A program made the position numbers and the translations under genes. The notes beneath the pieces are model-generated. The model ran no database searches and was not told the origin of the DNA. It saw only the letters and a program-made list of their open reading frames with translations. This document shows, piece after piece, positions 1 through 8,415 of a stretch of DNA of 64,000 nt. Position 1 is the stretch's first letter, and each line of letters opens with the position of its first letter. This DNA is from Neisseria dumasiana (GTDB taxonomy: Bacteria > Pseudomonadota > Gammaproteobacteria > Burkholderiales > Neisseriaceae): contig NZ_CP091509.1 of assembly GCF_022870885.1 (NCBI RefSeq), positions 1,798,001-1,862,000 on the forward strand, given 5' to 3'.

Positions 1-2
1 GC

Positions 3-239
3 AACATTTGGCCGTTTTTCCTCGGCCTGCTCACCGCCTGTTGGTGGCCGTATCTCGACTGGGTTGCCGTACGCGATATTCTCGTTTCAGGCGGCACGAT
101 TTCGGCCGACACCATCGTGATTGCCAAACCGTGGTATGCCACTTGGACATTCAAATGGATTATCGCCCTCGCCCCCGTGCTGCTGGGCTATGCGGTGAAA
201 TGGAAACTCCGCAACGGCAGACAAAAAACCATTGATTAA
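3..239 (+). CDS. C-terminal part of an unrecognised membrane protein (cut by window start)
   Basis: The reading frame is open from the first bases and ends at TAA 237-239, giving 78 C-terminal residues. Two hydrophobic stretches are visible, one beginning IWPFFLGLLTACWWPYL and one containing WIIALAPVLLGYAV, followed by a short basic tail (KWKLRNGRQK), which suggests an inner-membrane protein with a cytoplasmic C-terminus. The frame was chosen over the neighbouring 75-residue ATG frame because it has membrane-protein composition and ends just before an uptake-sequence terminator. I do not recognise the family, and most of the gene lies outside the window. Confidence 0.6.
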   Translation, partial: NIWPFFLGLLTACWWPYLDWVAVRDILVSGGTISADTIVIAKPWYATWTFKWIIALAPVLLGYAVKWKLRNGRQKTID

Positions 240-273
240 CCGTTCGTTTCACAATCATCCGTCCATGTAACAA

Positions 274-304
274 AGGCCGTCTGAAAAACTTTTTCAGACG
301 GCCT
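274..304. terminator. Uptake-sequence inverted-repeat terminator
   Basis: AGGCCGTCTGAAAAA and its reverse complement are separated by one base. The hairpin lies between two convergent genes and can serve both strands. Confidence 0.85.
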
Positions 305-329
305 AAAACATTCCCATCGGCAATGCCAT

Positions 330-1400
330 TTATTTGTGTTTATAGAACAAACTCTTGAAATAAACATCCGCTCCTTCGCGCAGCAACACCAACGTTACCG
401 CCGCCAACGGCAAGCCGATCAACATGCCCACGAAACCCATCAACTGGCCGAAGGCCATCAACGAAAAAATCACCCAGAAAGGCGACAAACCGATGCGGTC
501 GCCCACGATTTTCGGCGTAATGAAGAAGCTCTCCAAAAACTGGCCGACACCGAACACCGCCCACACCATCAACAAACCCTGCCACGAACCGAATTGCAGC
601 AAAGCTGCCAACGTTGCCAACAGCAGGCCGGTAAATGCGCCCAAATACGGCACAAACACCAAAATGCCGGCGATCATACCGATGGCGAAACCCGAATCCA
701 GCCCCGTGAGCATCAAACCCACGCCGTAAATCACGCCCATAATCAGCATGACCAACAGCTGACCGCGCAAAAACTCGCCCAATACCTTGTCCATATTGCC
801 CGCAATGCGCGTGTAAGTATCAATAAAGCGTCTGGGAATCAAAGCCTTGATCCCGTGCGACCACCGCTGCCAATCGAGCAGAAAATAATACAGCAGAAAC
901 GGCAACAACATCAGGTTGGTCAACCCCACCGCCACATTGCTGCTTTGGCGCATCAAGGTCGGCGCAAGTCGGCGCAAAGCATTGTTCAACTCGCCCGTAT
1001 GCGATTGAATCCACAGCGTAATACTCTGCACATCAATAGTTGCATGCTTGCCGGCCAGCTTATCGAGCCAAGGCAGCAGTTTGCCCTGAACAAAATTAAT
1101 AATCTGCGGCACACGGTCGATCATATTGTTAAACTGGCTGATCAGCATCGGCACGATAATCAGCATCAACGCCAGCAGCAGCATCAACGCGAAAACCATC
1201 ACCATCATCGAAGCCGGGCCGCGTTTTACACCTTTGTTACGCAGCTTTTCCACCAGCGGATTCAAAATATACGCCAACACCGCTGCAACAATAAACGGCG
1301 TCAGAATATTTCCGAGTGCATACAGCAGCCACACCAGCAGCAGCAACACCACCGTCATCACAATCCACGGCTTCGCGCCGCGCGCTTTTTTATGATACAT
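330..1400 (-). CDS. AI-2E family transporter (PerM-like)
   Basis: A 356-residue integral membrane protein of the AI-2E/PerM exporter family. After a short basic N-terminus (MYHKKARGAKPW) come paired hydrophobic helices, a long amphipathic middle region (about residues 75-150) and a C-terminal set of helices with glycine-rich segments such as IAGILVFVPYLGAFTG and GDRIGLSPFWVIFS, as is typical of the family. Members are linked to export of autoinducer-2 or other small solutes, but the substrate cannot be read from sequence. It ends just before the terminator shared with the upstream convergent gene, and dcd starts divergently about 280 bases away. Confidence 0.85.
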   Translation of the reverse strand: MYHKKARGAKPWIVMTVVLLLLVWLLYALGNILTPFIVAAVLAYILNPLVEKLRNKGVKRGPASMMVMVFALMLLLALMLIIVPMLISQFNNMIDRVPQIINFVQGKLLPWLDKLAGKHATIDVQSITLWIQSHTGELNNALRRLAPTLMRQSSNVAVGLTNLMLLPFLLYYFLLDWQRWSHGIKALIPRRFIDTYTRIAGNMDKVLGEFLRGQLLVMLIMGVIYGVGLMLTGLDSGFAIGMIAGILVFVPYLGAFTGLLLATLAALLQFGSWQGLLMVWAVFGVGQFLESFFITPKIVGDRIGLSPFWVIFSLMAFGQLMGFVGMLIGLPLAAVTLVLLREGADVYFKSLFYKHK

Positions 1401-1678
1401 AGTTTTTCCTGTGTGTAATCAAACGCATCTCTTAGCCGATGCGCGCAAAACGGTGTGAAGCATACCAGTTTCAACCGCATTGCGCATCAGGCTTCCGACA
1501 AACGGAACCGAGCATATCCGCAAACGCCTGCGGCAGAAACCGCCCCGAGCCGGCGCAACCGAAAACGGGATAAAGCTGTATAATCGGCGCGAGGTAACTT
1601 ATAATCCCAGCCTCAATCGGCCTTCATGAACAAAGATTGAATTTCTACTGCAACCACCCGCTTATCAAAAGGAAAAAC

Positions 1679-2245
1679 ATGAGCATCAAATCGGACAAAT
1701 GGATACGCCGTATGAGCGAGCAACACGGAATGATTGAGCCGTTTGAGCCGAATCAGATTAAAGAAATCAACGGTAAAAAAATCATTTCCTACGGCACTTC
1801 AAGCTACGGTTACGATATCCGTTGCGCCAATGAATTTAAAATTTTTACCAACATCAACAGCACGATTGTCGATCCCAAAAATTTCGATCCGCGCAATTTT
1901 GTAACGGTTGAAGACGACTACTGCATCATCCCGCCCAACTCTTTCGCACTGGCACGCACGGTTGAATATTTCCGCATCCCGCGTAACGTGCTGACGGTAT
2001 GCCTGGGCAAATCCACTTATGCCCGCTGCGGCATTATCGTGAACGTAACGCCGTTCGAGCCTGAATGGGAAGGCTATGTTACGCTGGAATTTTCCAACAC
2101 CACCCCGCTGCCGGCCAAAATTTACGCGGGAGAAGGCGTGGCTCAGGTATTGTTTTTTGAAAGCGACGAAGTGTGCGAAACCTCTTATAAAGACCGCAAC
2201 GGCAAATATATGGGGCAAACAGGCGTTACCTTGCCCAAAACCTGA
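1679..2245 (+). CDS. dcd: dCTP deaminase
   Basis: A 188-residue Dcd, the usual length. It deaminates dCTP to dUTP, which the dUTPase encoded further along (dut) turns into dUMP for thymidylate synthesis. Visible family motifs are SSYGYDIR near residue 40, [12 protein letters not shown] near 110, and [23 protein letters not shown], which holds the catalytic glutamate. I chose ATG 1679 (MSIKSDKW) because it gives the standard length and follows an AAAGGAA ribosome-binding site. The frame is open 14 codons further upstream to 1637 but without family similarity. Two TATAAT-like hexamers (1579-1584 and 1600-1605) lie 70-100 bases upstream and could be its -10 elements. Confidence 0.95.
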   Translation: MSIKSDKWIRRMSEQHGMIEPFEPNQIKEINGKKIISYGTSSYGYDIRCANEFKIFTNINSTIVDPKNFDPRNFVTVEDDYCIIPPNSFALARTVEYFRIPRNVLTVCLGKSTYARCGIIVNVTPFEPEWEGYVTLEFSNTTPLPAKIYAGEGVAQVLFFESDEVCETSYKDRNGKYMGQTGVTLPKT

Positions 2246-2272
2246 AGCATCAACCCGATACCCTTATGCAAA

Positions 2273-2306
2273 ACGATGCCGTCTGAAACGTTTCAGACGG
2301 CATCGT
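2273..2306. terminator. Uptake-sequence terminator after dcd
   Basis: The ACGATGCCGTCTGAAACG half is followed by its reverse complement, a perfect 34-base palindrome carrying the AT-type uptake sequence. It sits between convergent dcd and a small minus-strand gene. Confidence 0.85.
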
Positions 2307-2321
2307 ACTTTTCATTGCGGC

Positions 2322-2522
2322 TTATGATTTGGAATCGGGGTAAAACAGCGAAGATTTGTTTTTTTCAAACTCTTTCTGCTTTTCAGGGTTTTTGAATTTC
2401 ACTTCAAACAGATTTTCACGGCTGAACGTATGTTTGATTTTCTGCTTGACCTCAGGGCTTTCCTGAACATAGTAAAGGCCGCCCAATAACGCCGCCGCTG
2501 CAACAAAAACAGTAATACGCAT
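2322..2522 (-). CDS. Small hypothetical protein with N-terminal membrane segment
   Basis: A 66-residue protein beginning MRITVFVAAAALLGGLYYVQ, one short hydrophobic helix or an uncleaved signal anchor, followed by a strongly charged tail (KQKIKHTF, KFKNPEKQKEFEKNKSS). I chose ATG 2522 because a strong GGAGGG ribosome-binding site (complement of 2527-2532) lies a few bases upstream. The frame is open to 2615, but the extra 31 residues look non-coding and would run through that site. I do not recognise the family. It is probably a small inner-membrane protein with a cytoplasmic or periplasmic basic tail. Confidence 0.65.
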   Translation of the reverse strand: MRITVFVAAAALLGGLYYVQESPEVKQKIKHTFSRENLFEVKFKNPEKQKEFEKNKSSLFYPDSKS

Positions 2523-3259
2523 GATTCCCTCCTTTTTCGATTCTTTTTTGGAGCAACTTTTCATCTTTAAAAAAGGATAAATCGGATGCCGTATTCTCAA
2601 GCAAATATCACTCAAACGGTTGCATATCTCACCGAGCGGAAAACAATCAACTTAAGTAATCACTTTGATTATAAATAATTTTTATCTGCCAAAAATCTTA
2701 TATTCTTCTCTTAAACCTGCTGTTCTGTGAGCAAGCACAGCTTTTTTTACTGTTCGATAAAGCCCTAACACGTTTCATATTTTAGGCCGTCTGAAAACCT
2801 ACTGAATCTTTTTTGCCGAAACAAGTTCGGCAAATATCATCAACCTATTTTCACGTTAACCGCCTGCTTCCGCTCGGCCAAATCGTCTATCCGCACGCAG
2901 ATGATTCGGGCGGCAAGTTTACATAATTAATATCTGTTTTTATTATTATTTTATAAATGCCTCGTTTAAGACAGAAACACCCCCGCATATTGTGCAAACC
3001 CGACACGAACACGCATTCTGCCGCCCACTCTTTGGCACAACGCGCGAAAATTTCAGCACCTGCCATCGGGTTTCAAACAAGTCGGCCGCCTATGACGTAT
3101 CAGCAACAGGCAAAATGAAAAAACCTAACCTGCCCGTATTTCGCGCTTTTCCATGCCCGATACCTCAACTTTGAGAAAAGTTGACCTGAATCAAATCCAA
3201 ATAATTATTTTTATCTATAATGTGTTTCAAATCTAATAACAAATATCACCGGGAACATT
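2523..3259. other. AT-rich gene-poor stretch
   Basis: No convincing gene was found. It holds one lone uptake sequence (around 2785-2797) and a possible orphan intrinsic terminator at about 2719-2749 (a GCTGTTCTGTG...CACAGC hairpin followed by seven T). A TATAAT at about 3215-3220 lies upstream of the 43-residue gene that begins at 3260. A 60-codon open frame at 2992-3174 has no protein-like features. Confidence 0.5.
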
Positions 3260-3391
3260 ATGGAACTACTCAAAGAATTATTTGAATCGCCTGTGGGCAT
3301 TATGTCGCTGCTGACGATTCTTTTTGTGATTGTGATTGCAACGGTTTTATTCTTCTGGGTGAAAAAACAAGCTGACAAACCTAGAAACTGA
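3260..3391 (+). CDS. DUF3149-like small membrane protein
   Basis: A 43-residue peptide, MELLKELFESPVGIMSLLTI followed by a continuous hydrophobic helix (LFVIVIATVLFFWV) and a basic, polar end (KKQADKPRN). The N-terminal pattern (amphipathic LLKELF, SPVG, MSL) fits the short DUF3149 family found in beta- and gammaproteobacteria, whose function is unknown. A single membrane helix is predicted. It is transcribed alone, with a TATAAT about 40 bases upstream. The stem-loop at 3520-3560 can end its transcript. Assignment to DUF3149 is from memory of the family pattern. Confidence 0.7.
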   Translation: MELLKELFESPVGIMSLLTILFVIVIATVLFFWVKKQADKPRN

Positions 3392-3519
3392 TTTTTTTCA
3401 TCTCTTTCCTCTTGATGTGTGTGTGTTTGGGTGTGGCGGTCTGCCACCCCTTTTTTTTGCCGATACCTTTTCAAAACTCTTGCTTTTCAGTCAAACCAAA
3501 CCAAGCCGAACAATCAAAA

Positions 3520-3560
3520 AAACATCAGGCCGTCTAAACAGTCAGAACGGCCTGATGTTT
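3520..3560. terminator. Bidirectional terminator between the small membrane gene and mpl
   Basis: AAACATCAGGCCGT pairs with ACGGCCTGATGTTT across a 13-base loop. It contains a degenerate uptake sequence and is flanked by A- and T-runs. Confidence 0.8.
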
Positions 3561-3577
3561 TTAAAGCTGCCCGAAGG

Positions 3578-4957
3578 CTATTTTTCCAATTCCGAAAGCA
3601 GTTTCTCATGAATACCGCCGAAACCGCCGTTACTCATAACCAACACATGGTCGCCGCTTTGCGCCTGCCTTACAATTTCCGCCACAAATGAATCAAAATC
3701 CTTGCCGACGTAAAGCTTGCTGCCGAGCGGAGCGAGTGCGGCGGCAACATCCCAATCCAACCCGCCTGCATAGCAAAACACTTGATCGGCTTCACGCAGG
3801 CTTTCCGGCAACGCTTCTTTCATGGTGCCGAGTTTCATGGTATTCGAACGCGGCTCCAATACGGCCAAAATCCGCCGGCTGCCGATTTTCTGCCGCAAAC
3901 CGGCAACGGTTGTGGCGATGGCGGTGGGGTGATGGGCAAAATCATCATAAACCGTTACGCCGTTTGCCACGCCTTTGGTTTCCATGCGCCGCTTCACGTT
4001 TTTAAACTGCCCCAATGCTTCGCAGGCCGTCTGAATGTCCACACCGGCATGTCTCGCAGCGGCAATAACGGCCAAAGCGTTCATGCGGTTGTGTTCTCCT
4101 ATGATTTGCCAAGCAACATGTCCTGCTTTTCGGTCTTCGAACCAAACGTCAAACGAGCCGTCTGCCTCTACATTGCCGATCTGCCAACCGCTTTCTCCGC
4201 CGAAATATTCCACGGGTGTCCAGCAGCCTTTGTTTAAAGTATCGCGCAAGCTCTGTTCGGTGCCGTTGCACGCGATCAGCCCTTCAGACGGCACGGTACG
4301 CACAAGATGATGGAATTGGGTTTGAATCGCGGCCAAATCGGCAAAAATATCGGCGTGATCGAATTCTAAGTTGTTGAGAATACAGGTGCGCGGGCGGTAG
4401 TGGACAAACTTGGAGCGTTTGTCGAAAAAGGCCGTGTCGTATTCGTCGGCTTCAACCACAAAAAACGGAGACTTACTGTTCGGATCTTGACGCGGAGATT
4501 GCGGCAGGCGGGCGGACACGCTGAAATTTTGGGGCACGCCGCCGATGAGAAAGCCCGGAGCAAGCCCTGCATATTCCAACACCCAAGCCAGCATGGATGC
4601 CGTGGTGGTTTTACCGTGCGTTCCCGCCACAGCCAACACCCAGTGCCGGTGCAATACATTTTCGGCCAACCACTGCGGGCCGGAAATATACGGCAGGCCG
4701 CGGTTCAATACCGCCTCTACCACTTCCATGCCCCTTTTGGCTACGTTGCCGATCACATACACATCGGCTTGAAAGGTATCAAGCTGTTCGGCATCGAAGC
4801 CTTCGTACACATCGATACCGAGTGCTTCGAGTTGGGTGCTCATCGGCGGATACATCTTGGCATCGCATCCGGTTACTTTGAATCCTGCTTCTTTGGCAAT
4901 CGCCGCCACGCCGCCCATAAAGGTTCCGCCGATACCGATAATGTGTATGTGTTTCAT
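3578..4957 (-). CDS. mpl: UDP-N-acetylmuramate:L-alanyl-gamma-D-glutamyl-meso-diaminopimelate ligase
   Basis: A Mur-ligase family protein of 459 residues. It joins recycled tripeptide to UDP-MurNAc in peptidoglycan recycling in the cytoplasm. The N-terminal dinucleotide-type loop (MKHIHIIGIGGTFMGG), the ATP loop GTHGKTTTASMLAW near residue 110, the ADEYDTAF and NLEFDHADIF motifs and the YDDFAHHPTAI motif near residue 335 are diagnostic of Mpl. I chose the ATG that starts MKHIHIIG. The frame is open to a TTG at 5008, but the extra 17 residues are not family-like. An in-frame uptake sequence encodes DIQTACEAL. It is transcribed alone, toward the terminator at 3520-3560. Confidence 0.93.
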   Translation of the reverse strand: MKHIHIIGIGGTFMGGVAAIAKEAGFKVTGCDAKMYPPMSTQLEALGIDVYEGFDAEQLDTFQADVYVIGNVAKRGMEVVEAVLNRGLPYISGPQWLAENVLHRHWVLAVAGTHGKTTTASMLAWVLEYAGLAPGFLIGGVPQNFSVSARLPQSPRQDPNSKSPFFVVEADEYDTAFFDKRSKFVHYRPRTCILNNLEFDHADIFADLAAIQTQFHHLVRTVPSEGLIACNGTEQSLRDTLNKGCWTPVEYFGGESGWQIGNVEADGSFDVWFEDRKAGHVAWQIIGEHNRMNALAVIAAARHAGVDIQTACEALGQFKNVKRRMETKGVANGVTVYDDFAHHPTAIATTVAGLRQKIGSRRILAVLEPRSNTMKLGTMKEALPESLREADQVFCYAGGLDWDVAAALAPLGSKLYVGKDFDSFVAEIVRQAQSGDHVLVMSNGGFGGIHEKLLSELEK

Positions 4958-5403
4958 ATGATAAGTGGTCTTAACAAAAAAGCTTATTATATCGTGAATC
5001 GCTGCCAAGCCGATATATGCGCCAAACGGGAAAGGCAGGCAAGAGCCGCTGTTTTTTGTTGCCGATACCTGTCAGTTTCAGACGGCCATGTTTTAAATGC
5101 CGGCGATATTCTGCCGATAGCCGCCAAACGGTCGAAAAAACATTTATTCGCACCGCATCTGTTTATTTGCCCTGAAAACACACCGCAAATTTAAATTTTT
5201 CTCGCACAACTTTACATAAATCAGTATGATACCGTACATGGCGGTTTTTTTACCGACTGCAAACAACCTGCTTCGGTGCGTTTAGAGCCATCCTTTTTCA
5301 AGCCGGCTTCTTTTCAAACGCCCGCGAAGCAGCCGTGCCGGAATAAATGTTTCATCAAACATCCGGCGTAAAACATACTTTAAATTATTCACGAGGTACG
5401 ATT
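4958..5403. other. Divergent intergenic region between mpl and the NSS transporter
   Basis: About 450 bases without a gene. It contains a single uptake sequence (TTTCAGACGGCC near 5077-5088) and an AT-rich segment around 5190-5260 that probably carries the transporter promoter. No hairpin or riboswitch was recognised. Confidence 0.5.
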
Positions 5404-6927
5404 GTGTCTGATTCAAATCAATCCAAGCGCGAAACCTTCTCAAGCCGGCGGGCGTTTATGTTTGCCGCCATCGGTTCGGCGGTCGGTTTGGGCAATATCT
5501 GGCGTTTCCCTTACGTTACTTATGAAAACGGCGGCGGTGCATTTATCGTGCCTTATTTGGTTGCATTGCTGACTGCGGGCATCCCCCTGCTGTTTTTGGA
5601 TTACGCTTTGGGCCACCGCAACCGCGGTTCCGCACCTTTGGCCTTCCGCCGCGTTAACAAAGCTTTCGAGCCTTTCGGCTGGTGGAACGTACTCACCAAC
5701 GTAATCATCTGTATTTATTACGCGGTGATCATCGGCTGGGCGGCCAGCTATACCTATTACTCGCTTATCGGCGCATGGGGTTCCGACCCGCAGGCATTCT
5801 TTTTTAAAGACTATCTTCAAATGGCCGACGGCGTATCGTTAGGTTTGGATTTTGTCGCCAAAGTCGCCGGGCCGCTGGTGGGCGTTTGGATTTTTACCCT
5901 GCTGATTTTGGCATTGGGCGTACAAAAAGGCGTGGCCCGCTCTTCCAGTTTCTTCATGCCTTTATTGGTGGTGATGTTTTTGATTATGGTGGGAATTTCC
6001 CTCACTTTGCCGGGCGCGGAAAAAGGCTTGAACGCGCTGTTTACGCCTGATTGGTCTAAATTGTCCGAACCCGGAGTGTGGGTTGCCGCATACGGCCAGA
6101 TTTTCTTCTCGCTCTCTATCTGTTTCGGCATCATGATTACTTATTCGTCTTACCTGAAAAAGAAATCTGACCTGACCGGCACCGGTTTGGTAGTGGGTTT
6201 TGCCAACAGCAGTTTTGAAGTATTGGCCGGCATCGGCGTATTCGCCGCTCTCGGCTTTATGGCGGCCGCCAACGGCAAAGAAGTGAGCGAAGTTGCCTCT
6301 TCGGGCATCGGCTTGGCATTCATCGCTTTTCCGGCCATCATCAACCAAGCCCCTTTCGGCGCTTTAATCGGATTGCTCTTTTTCGGCTCGTTGGTGTTTG
6401 CAGGCATCACTTCGATGATCTCGATTGTAGAAGTGATTATCGCGGCCATTCAAGACAAAATGAAACTGGGGCGGGTAACGGCAACATTTACCGTGTGTAT
6501 TCCCATGATGATCATTTCCACCCTGCTCTTCGGCACCACCACGGGCTTGCCGGTGCTGGATGTGATGGATAAATTCGTTAACACTTACGGCATCGTGGCA
6601 GCAGGTTTCTTATATGTCTTGGCCATTGCCGCCAGCAAAAACCTGCCGGTTTTACGCCGACACATCAATGCCGTTTCTTCCTTCAAAGTCGGTCCGATTT
6701 GGTATGCCTGCATCGGCATCACCATCGTTATACTGGGCTACATGTTGTTTAAAGACACTTCCGCACTGCTGGAGAAAAACTATGAAGGCTATCCCGACTG
6801 GTTCTTAAACATCTTCGGTTGGGGCATGTCGCTGGCTCTGGTTGTATTGGCTTTGGTTTTGTCGGCAATGCCTTGGAGAAAAGAAGAAGCCTTCAATCCT
6901 GATGAAGAAAAAGGAGATCAAGAATGA
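5404..6927 (+). CDS. Sodium-dependent amino-acid transporter, NSS family (MetP-like)
   Basis: A 507-residue neurotransmitter:sodium symporter family permease with about 12 membrane helices. The hallmark first helix [20 protein letters not shown] binds Na+ and substrate in LeuT-type transporters. I chose GTG 5404 (reads SDSNQSKRE after the initiator) because a CGAGGT ribosome-binding site ends 7 bases upstream. The frame is open to ATG 5347 without family similarity. Its stop overlaps the start of a 30-residue helper gene by four bases (ATGA), the arrangement of MetP-MetS methionine/alanine importers, so neutral amino acids are the likely substrate by analogy. The acidic C-terminus ([11 protein letters not shown]) is cytoplasmic. 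Confidence 0.88.
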   Translation: MSDSNQSKRETFSSRRAFMFAAIGSAVGLGNIWRFPYVTYENGGGAFIVPYLVALLTAGIPLLFLDYALGHRNRGSAPLAFRRVNKAFEPFGWWNVLTNVIICIYYAVIIGWAASYTYYSLIGAWGSDPQAFFFKDYLQMADGVSLGLDFVAKVAGPLVGVWIFTLLILALGVQKGVARSSSFFMPLLVVMFLIMVGISLTLPGAEKGLNALFTPDWSKLSEPGVWVAAYGQIFFSLSICFGIMITYSSYLKKKSDLTGTGLVVGFANSSFEVLAGIGVFAALGFMAAANGKEVSEVASSGIGLAFIAFPAIINQAPFGALIGLLFFGSLVFAGITSMISIVEVIIAAIQDKMKLGRVTATFTVCIPMMIISTLLFGTTTGLPVLDVMDKFVNTYGIVAAGFLYVLAIAASKNLPVLRRHINAVSSFKVGPIWYACIGITIVILGYMLFKDTSALLEKNYEGYPDWFLNIFGWGMSLALVVLALVLSAMPWRKEEAFNPDEEKGDQE

Positions 6928-7016
6928 GCAGCACCGCAATCATGATGCTTATCATCACACTGGTTATTATTTGGGGCGGATTCCTAGTATCCATCATCCG
7001 CCTGCCTAAAGAATAA
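6924..7016 (+). CDS. MetS-like small subunit of NSS transporter
   Basis: A 30-residue single-helix peptide: [20 protein letters not shown], then [10 protein letters not shown]. It overlaps the transporter stop by ATGA and is preceded by an AAGGAG ribosome-binding site inside the transporter gene. Tiny membrane peptides of this kind (MetS family) accompany MetP-type NSS permeases and are needed for transport in Corynebacterium; that role here is inferred from position and size. It is followed at once by an uptake-sequence terminator, making a two-gene operon. Confidence 0.8.
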   Translation: MSSTAIMMLIITLVIIWGGFLVSIIRLPKE

Positions 7017-7041
7017 AACAAAATAACCATCTGAAAAGCCA

Positions 7042-7070
7042 GAGGCCGTCTGAAAATTTCAGACGGCCTC
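7042..7070. terminator. Uptake-sequence terminator after the NSS transporter operon
   Basis: GAGGCCGTCTGAAA and its complement with a one-base centre, located between two convergent transcription units. Confidence 0.85.
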
Positions 7071-7081
7071 ATCGCAACAAA

Positions 7082-7122
7082 TATAGTTAATCAACACATT
7101 TTTAATACAAGGCAGCAAACTT
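7082..7122. repeat. One end of a Correia-like element
   Basis: TATAGTTAATCAACACATTT and the following TTTAATACAAGGCAGCAAAC nearly match the left end of the full element at 58674-58866. No matching right end is present, so this is a solo end or decayed remnant. It abuts the dut stop codon. Confidence 0.65.
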
Positions 7123-7124
7123 GT

Positions 7125-7577
7125 TCAAGCCTTGCCCGTGCTGCCGAAACCGCCCTCTCCGCGCTCGCTTGCGGCAAATTCTTCTACCACTTTAAACGAA
7201 GCCTGAACCACAGGCACAATCACCATTTGGGCAATCCGCTCAAACGGTTGGATCACAAATGCTTCTTTACTGCGGTTCCAAACCGATACTTTTAATTCGC
7301 CTTGGTAATCCGAATCAATCAAACCGACCAAATTGCCCAGCACAACGCCGTGCTTATGCCCCAAGCCTGAACGGGGCAACAATACCGCAGCATAATCGGG
7401 ATTGCCCAAATGAACGGCCAGCCCCGTCGGCACAAGAAACGTCTCGCCCGGTTGCAGCTCCACGGCCTCGTCGAGGCAGGCACGCAAATCCAAACCGGCC
7501 GAACCGGGCGTAGCGTAAGCAGGCAGCTTGTCGGCCATCTTGGGGTTTAAAATCTTCAATTCCACTTCTGTTTGCAT
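7125..7577 (-). CDS. dut: Deoxyuridine 5'-triphosphate nucleotidohydrolase
   Basis: A trimeric dUTPase of 150 residues that hydrolyses dUTP to dUMP and pyrophosphate. All five family motifs are present: [10 protein letters not shown] (about 24-33), [11 protein letters not shown] (about 69-79), [11 protein letters not shown] (about 86-96), RIAQMV (about 116) and the flexible C-terminal [11 protein letters not shown] chose ATG 7577 ([10 protein letters not shown]), which gives the standard length; the frame extends to 7619 without similarity. Its stop codon lies directly beside a Correia-like repeat end. It works together with Dcd, encoded at 1679-2245, in dUMP supply. Confidence 0.95.
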   Translation of the reverse strand: MQTEVELKILNPKMADKLPAYATPGSAGLDLRACLDEAVELQPGETFLVPTGLAVHLGNPDYAAVLLPRSGLGHKHGVVLGNLVGLIDSDYQGELKVSVWNRSKEAFVIQPFERIAQMVIVPVVQASFKVVEEFAASERGEGGFGSTGKA

Positions 7578-7618
7578 CACATATCCGTTATCAGGGTTAA
7601 AGCCGCTCATTATACACA

Positions 7619-7648
7619 AAGGCCGTCTGAATTTTTTCAGACGGCCTT
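7619..7648. terminator. Uptake-sequence terminator between dut and gcvH
   Basis: AAGGCCGTCTGAA paired with TTCAGACGGCCTT. It ends the gcvH transcript on the minus strand just before the dut leader. Confidence 0.8.
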
Positions 7649-7695
7649 AAAGCCTTAGAAAATCGGTTGAGCCGATTCGGGCAACAAATAACCGT

Positions 7696-8079
7696 TTAGC
7701 CGATTTCGGCAGCGTATTGCTCGGCAGTCAGCAAACCATCCAAATCGGCAGCATTGGCCGGTTTGATTTTGAAGAACCAACCTGCGCCGTAAGGCTCGCT
7801 GTTGGCCGTTTCGGGCGCATCAACCAAAGCTTCGTTGATTTCCACCACTTCACCGGCAATCGGCGCGTAAACGTCGGAAGCCGCTTTTACCGATTCCACC
7901 ACACCGGCCTGCTCTTCGGCGGCCAGATTCGCACCCACCTCGGGCAGTTCCACAAATACGATGTCGCCCAACAACTCTTGCGCGTGTTCGGTAATGCCCA
8001 CGGTTACGGTGCCGTCGGCTTCCAAACGCAGCCATTCGTGGCTGGACACATATTTCAATTCAGCGGGGATATTGCTCAT
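7696..8079 (-). CDS. gcvH: Glycine cleavage system H protein
   Basis: A 127-residue lipoyl carrier that shuttles the methylamine group between P, T and L proteins in glycine cleavage. The lipoylation site is Lys65 in the motif [11 protein letters not shown]. The family core [19 protein letters not shown] at the N-terminus and [10 protein letters not shown] near the C-terminus are present. I chose ATG 8079 ([10 protein letters not shown]), preceded by a GGAGAAC ribosome-binding site. gcvT is about 3.2 kb away on the same strand, separated by lipoprotein genes and aldA. A Correia-like mini-element (8118-8187) sits about 40 bases upstream of this gene and may carry or disturb its promoter. Confidence 0.95.
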   Translation of the reverse strand: MSNIPAELKYVSSHEWLRLEADGTVTVGITEHAQELLGDIVFVELPEVGANLAAEEQAGVVESVKAASDVYAPIAGEVVEINEALVDAPETANSEPYGAGWFFKIKPANAADLDGLLTAEQYAAEIG

Positions 8080-8117
8080 GGTTTGTTCTCCATAGGTTTC
8101 AAAATTAACACTGCCGT

Positions 8118-8187
8118 TAGTCAATTAACACATTTTTAAGGCAGCAAGGCGCAGCAACGCCGTAGTAAAAGTTAAGTTGATTGACTA
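8118..8187. repeat. Short Correia-like mini-element
   Basis: A 70-bp element with terminal inverted repeats: left TAGTCAATTAACACATTTTT, right (reverse complement) TAGTCAATCAACTTAACTTT. The interior GGCAGCAAGGCGCAGCAACG resembles Correia elements. It lies between gcvH and a small lipoprotein gene, and its right end provides that gene's TAG stop codon. Confidence 0.65.
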
Positions 8188-8310
8188 TTTCTCGCATTGC
8201 TTGGTGGTTTCATTATAGCTGCCGCCTTGATCCAAGCAAGCGTCTTTCGCATCGCAGCCGGCTAGGGCCAGCGACGACAAAACAGCAGCCAAAAATAATA
8301 TCTTACACAT
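8185..8310 (-). CDS. Small putative lipoprotein (41 residues)
   Basis: The protein begins MCKILFLAAVLSSLALAGCD, a lipoprotein signal with lipobox LALAGC (Cys19 lipidated), leaving a mature peptide of about 23 residues with two more cysteines (DACLDQGGSYNETTKQCEK) that could form a disulfide. It reads with the minus strand toward gcvH. The stop codon TAG lies inside the terminal repeat of a Correia-like element, so the original C-terminus may have been longer. The family is not recognised. Small entericidin-like or cysteine-paired lipoproteins are possible analogues. Confidence 0.6.
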   Translation of the reverse strand: MCKILFLAAVLSSLALAGCDAKDACLDQGGSYNETTKQCEK

Positions 8311-8370
8311 CGTGTGAATCCTCTTGTGTTCGGCCTTATGGTCAGCCTGTCTGAAAATACCGTTTTATCT

Positions 8371-8408
8371 TTTTCAGACGGCCTCTTGGTTTAAAGGCCG
8401 TCTGAAAA
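8371..8408. terminator. Uptake-sequence inverted pair
   Basis: TTTTCAGACGGCCT and AGGCCGTCTGAAAA with a 10-base loop, lying just after the stop of the minus-strand DUF3828-like lipoprotein gene. Confidence 0.75.
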
Positions 8409-8415
8409 CGCAGGA

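Noticed and set aside
336..1418. A 360-codon plus-strand open frame
   Set aside because: It lies entirely antisense to the AI-2E transporter gene. Its composition is H, Q and R rich, as expected for a shadow frame, and it has no family features.
2992..3174. A 60-codon open frame in the gene-poor region
   Set aside because: No ribosome-binding site, no hydrophobic or motif pattern, and base composition unlike coding sequence nearby.
4957..5008. Upstream extension of mpl to a TTG codon
   Set aside because: The extra 17 residues lack similarity to Mpl, and the ATG start gives the normal family start MKHIHIIGIGG.
4400..5194. A 264-codon plus-strand open frame
   Set aside because: Antisense to mpl, which has clear ligase motifs.
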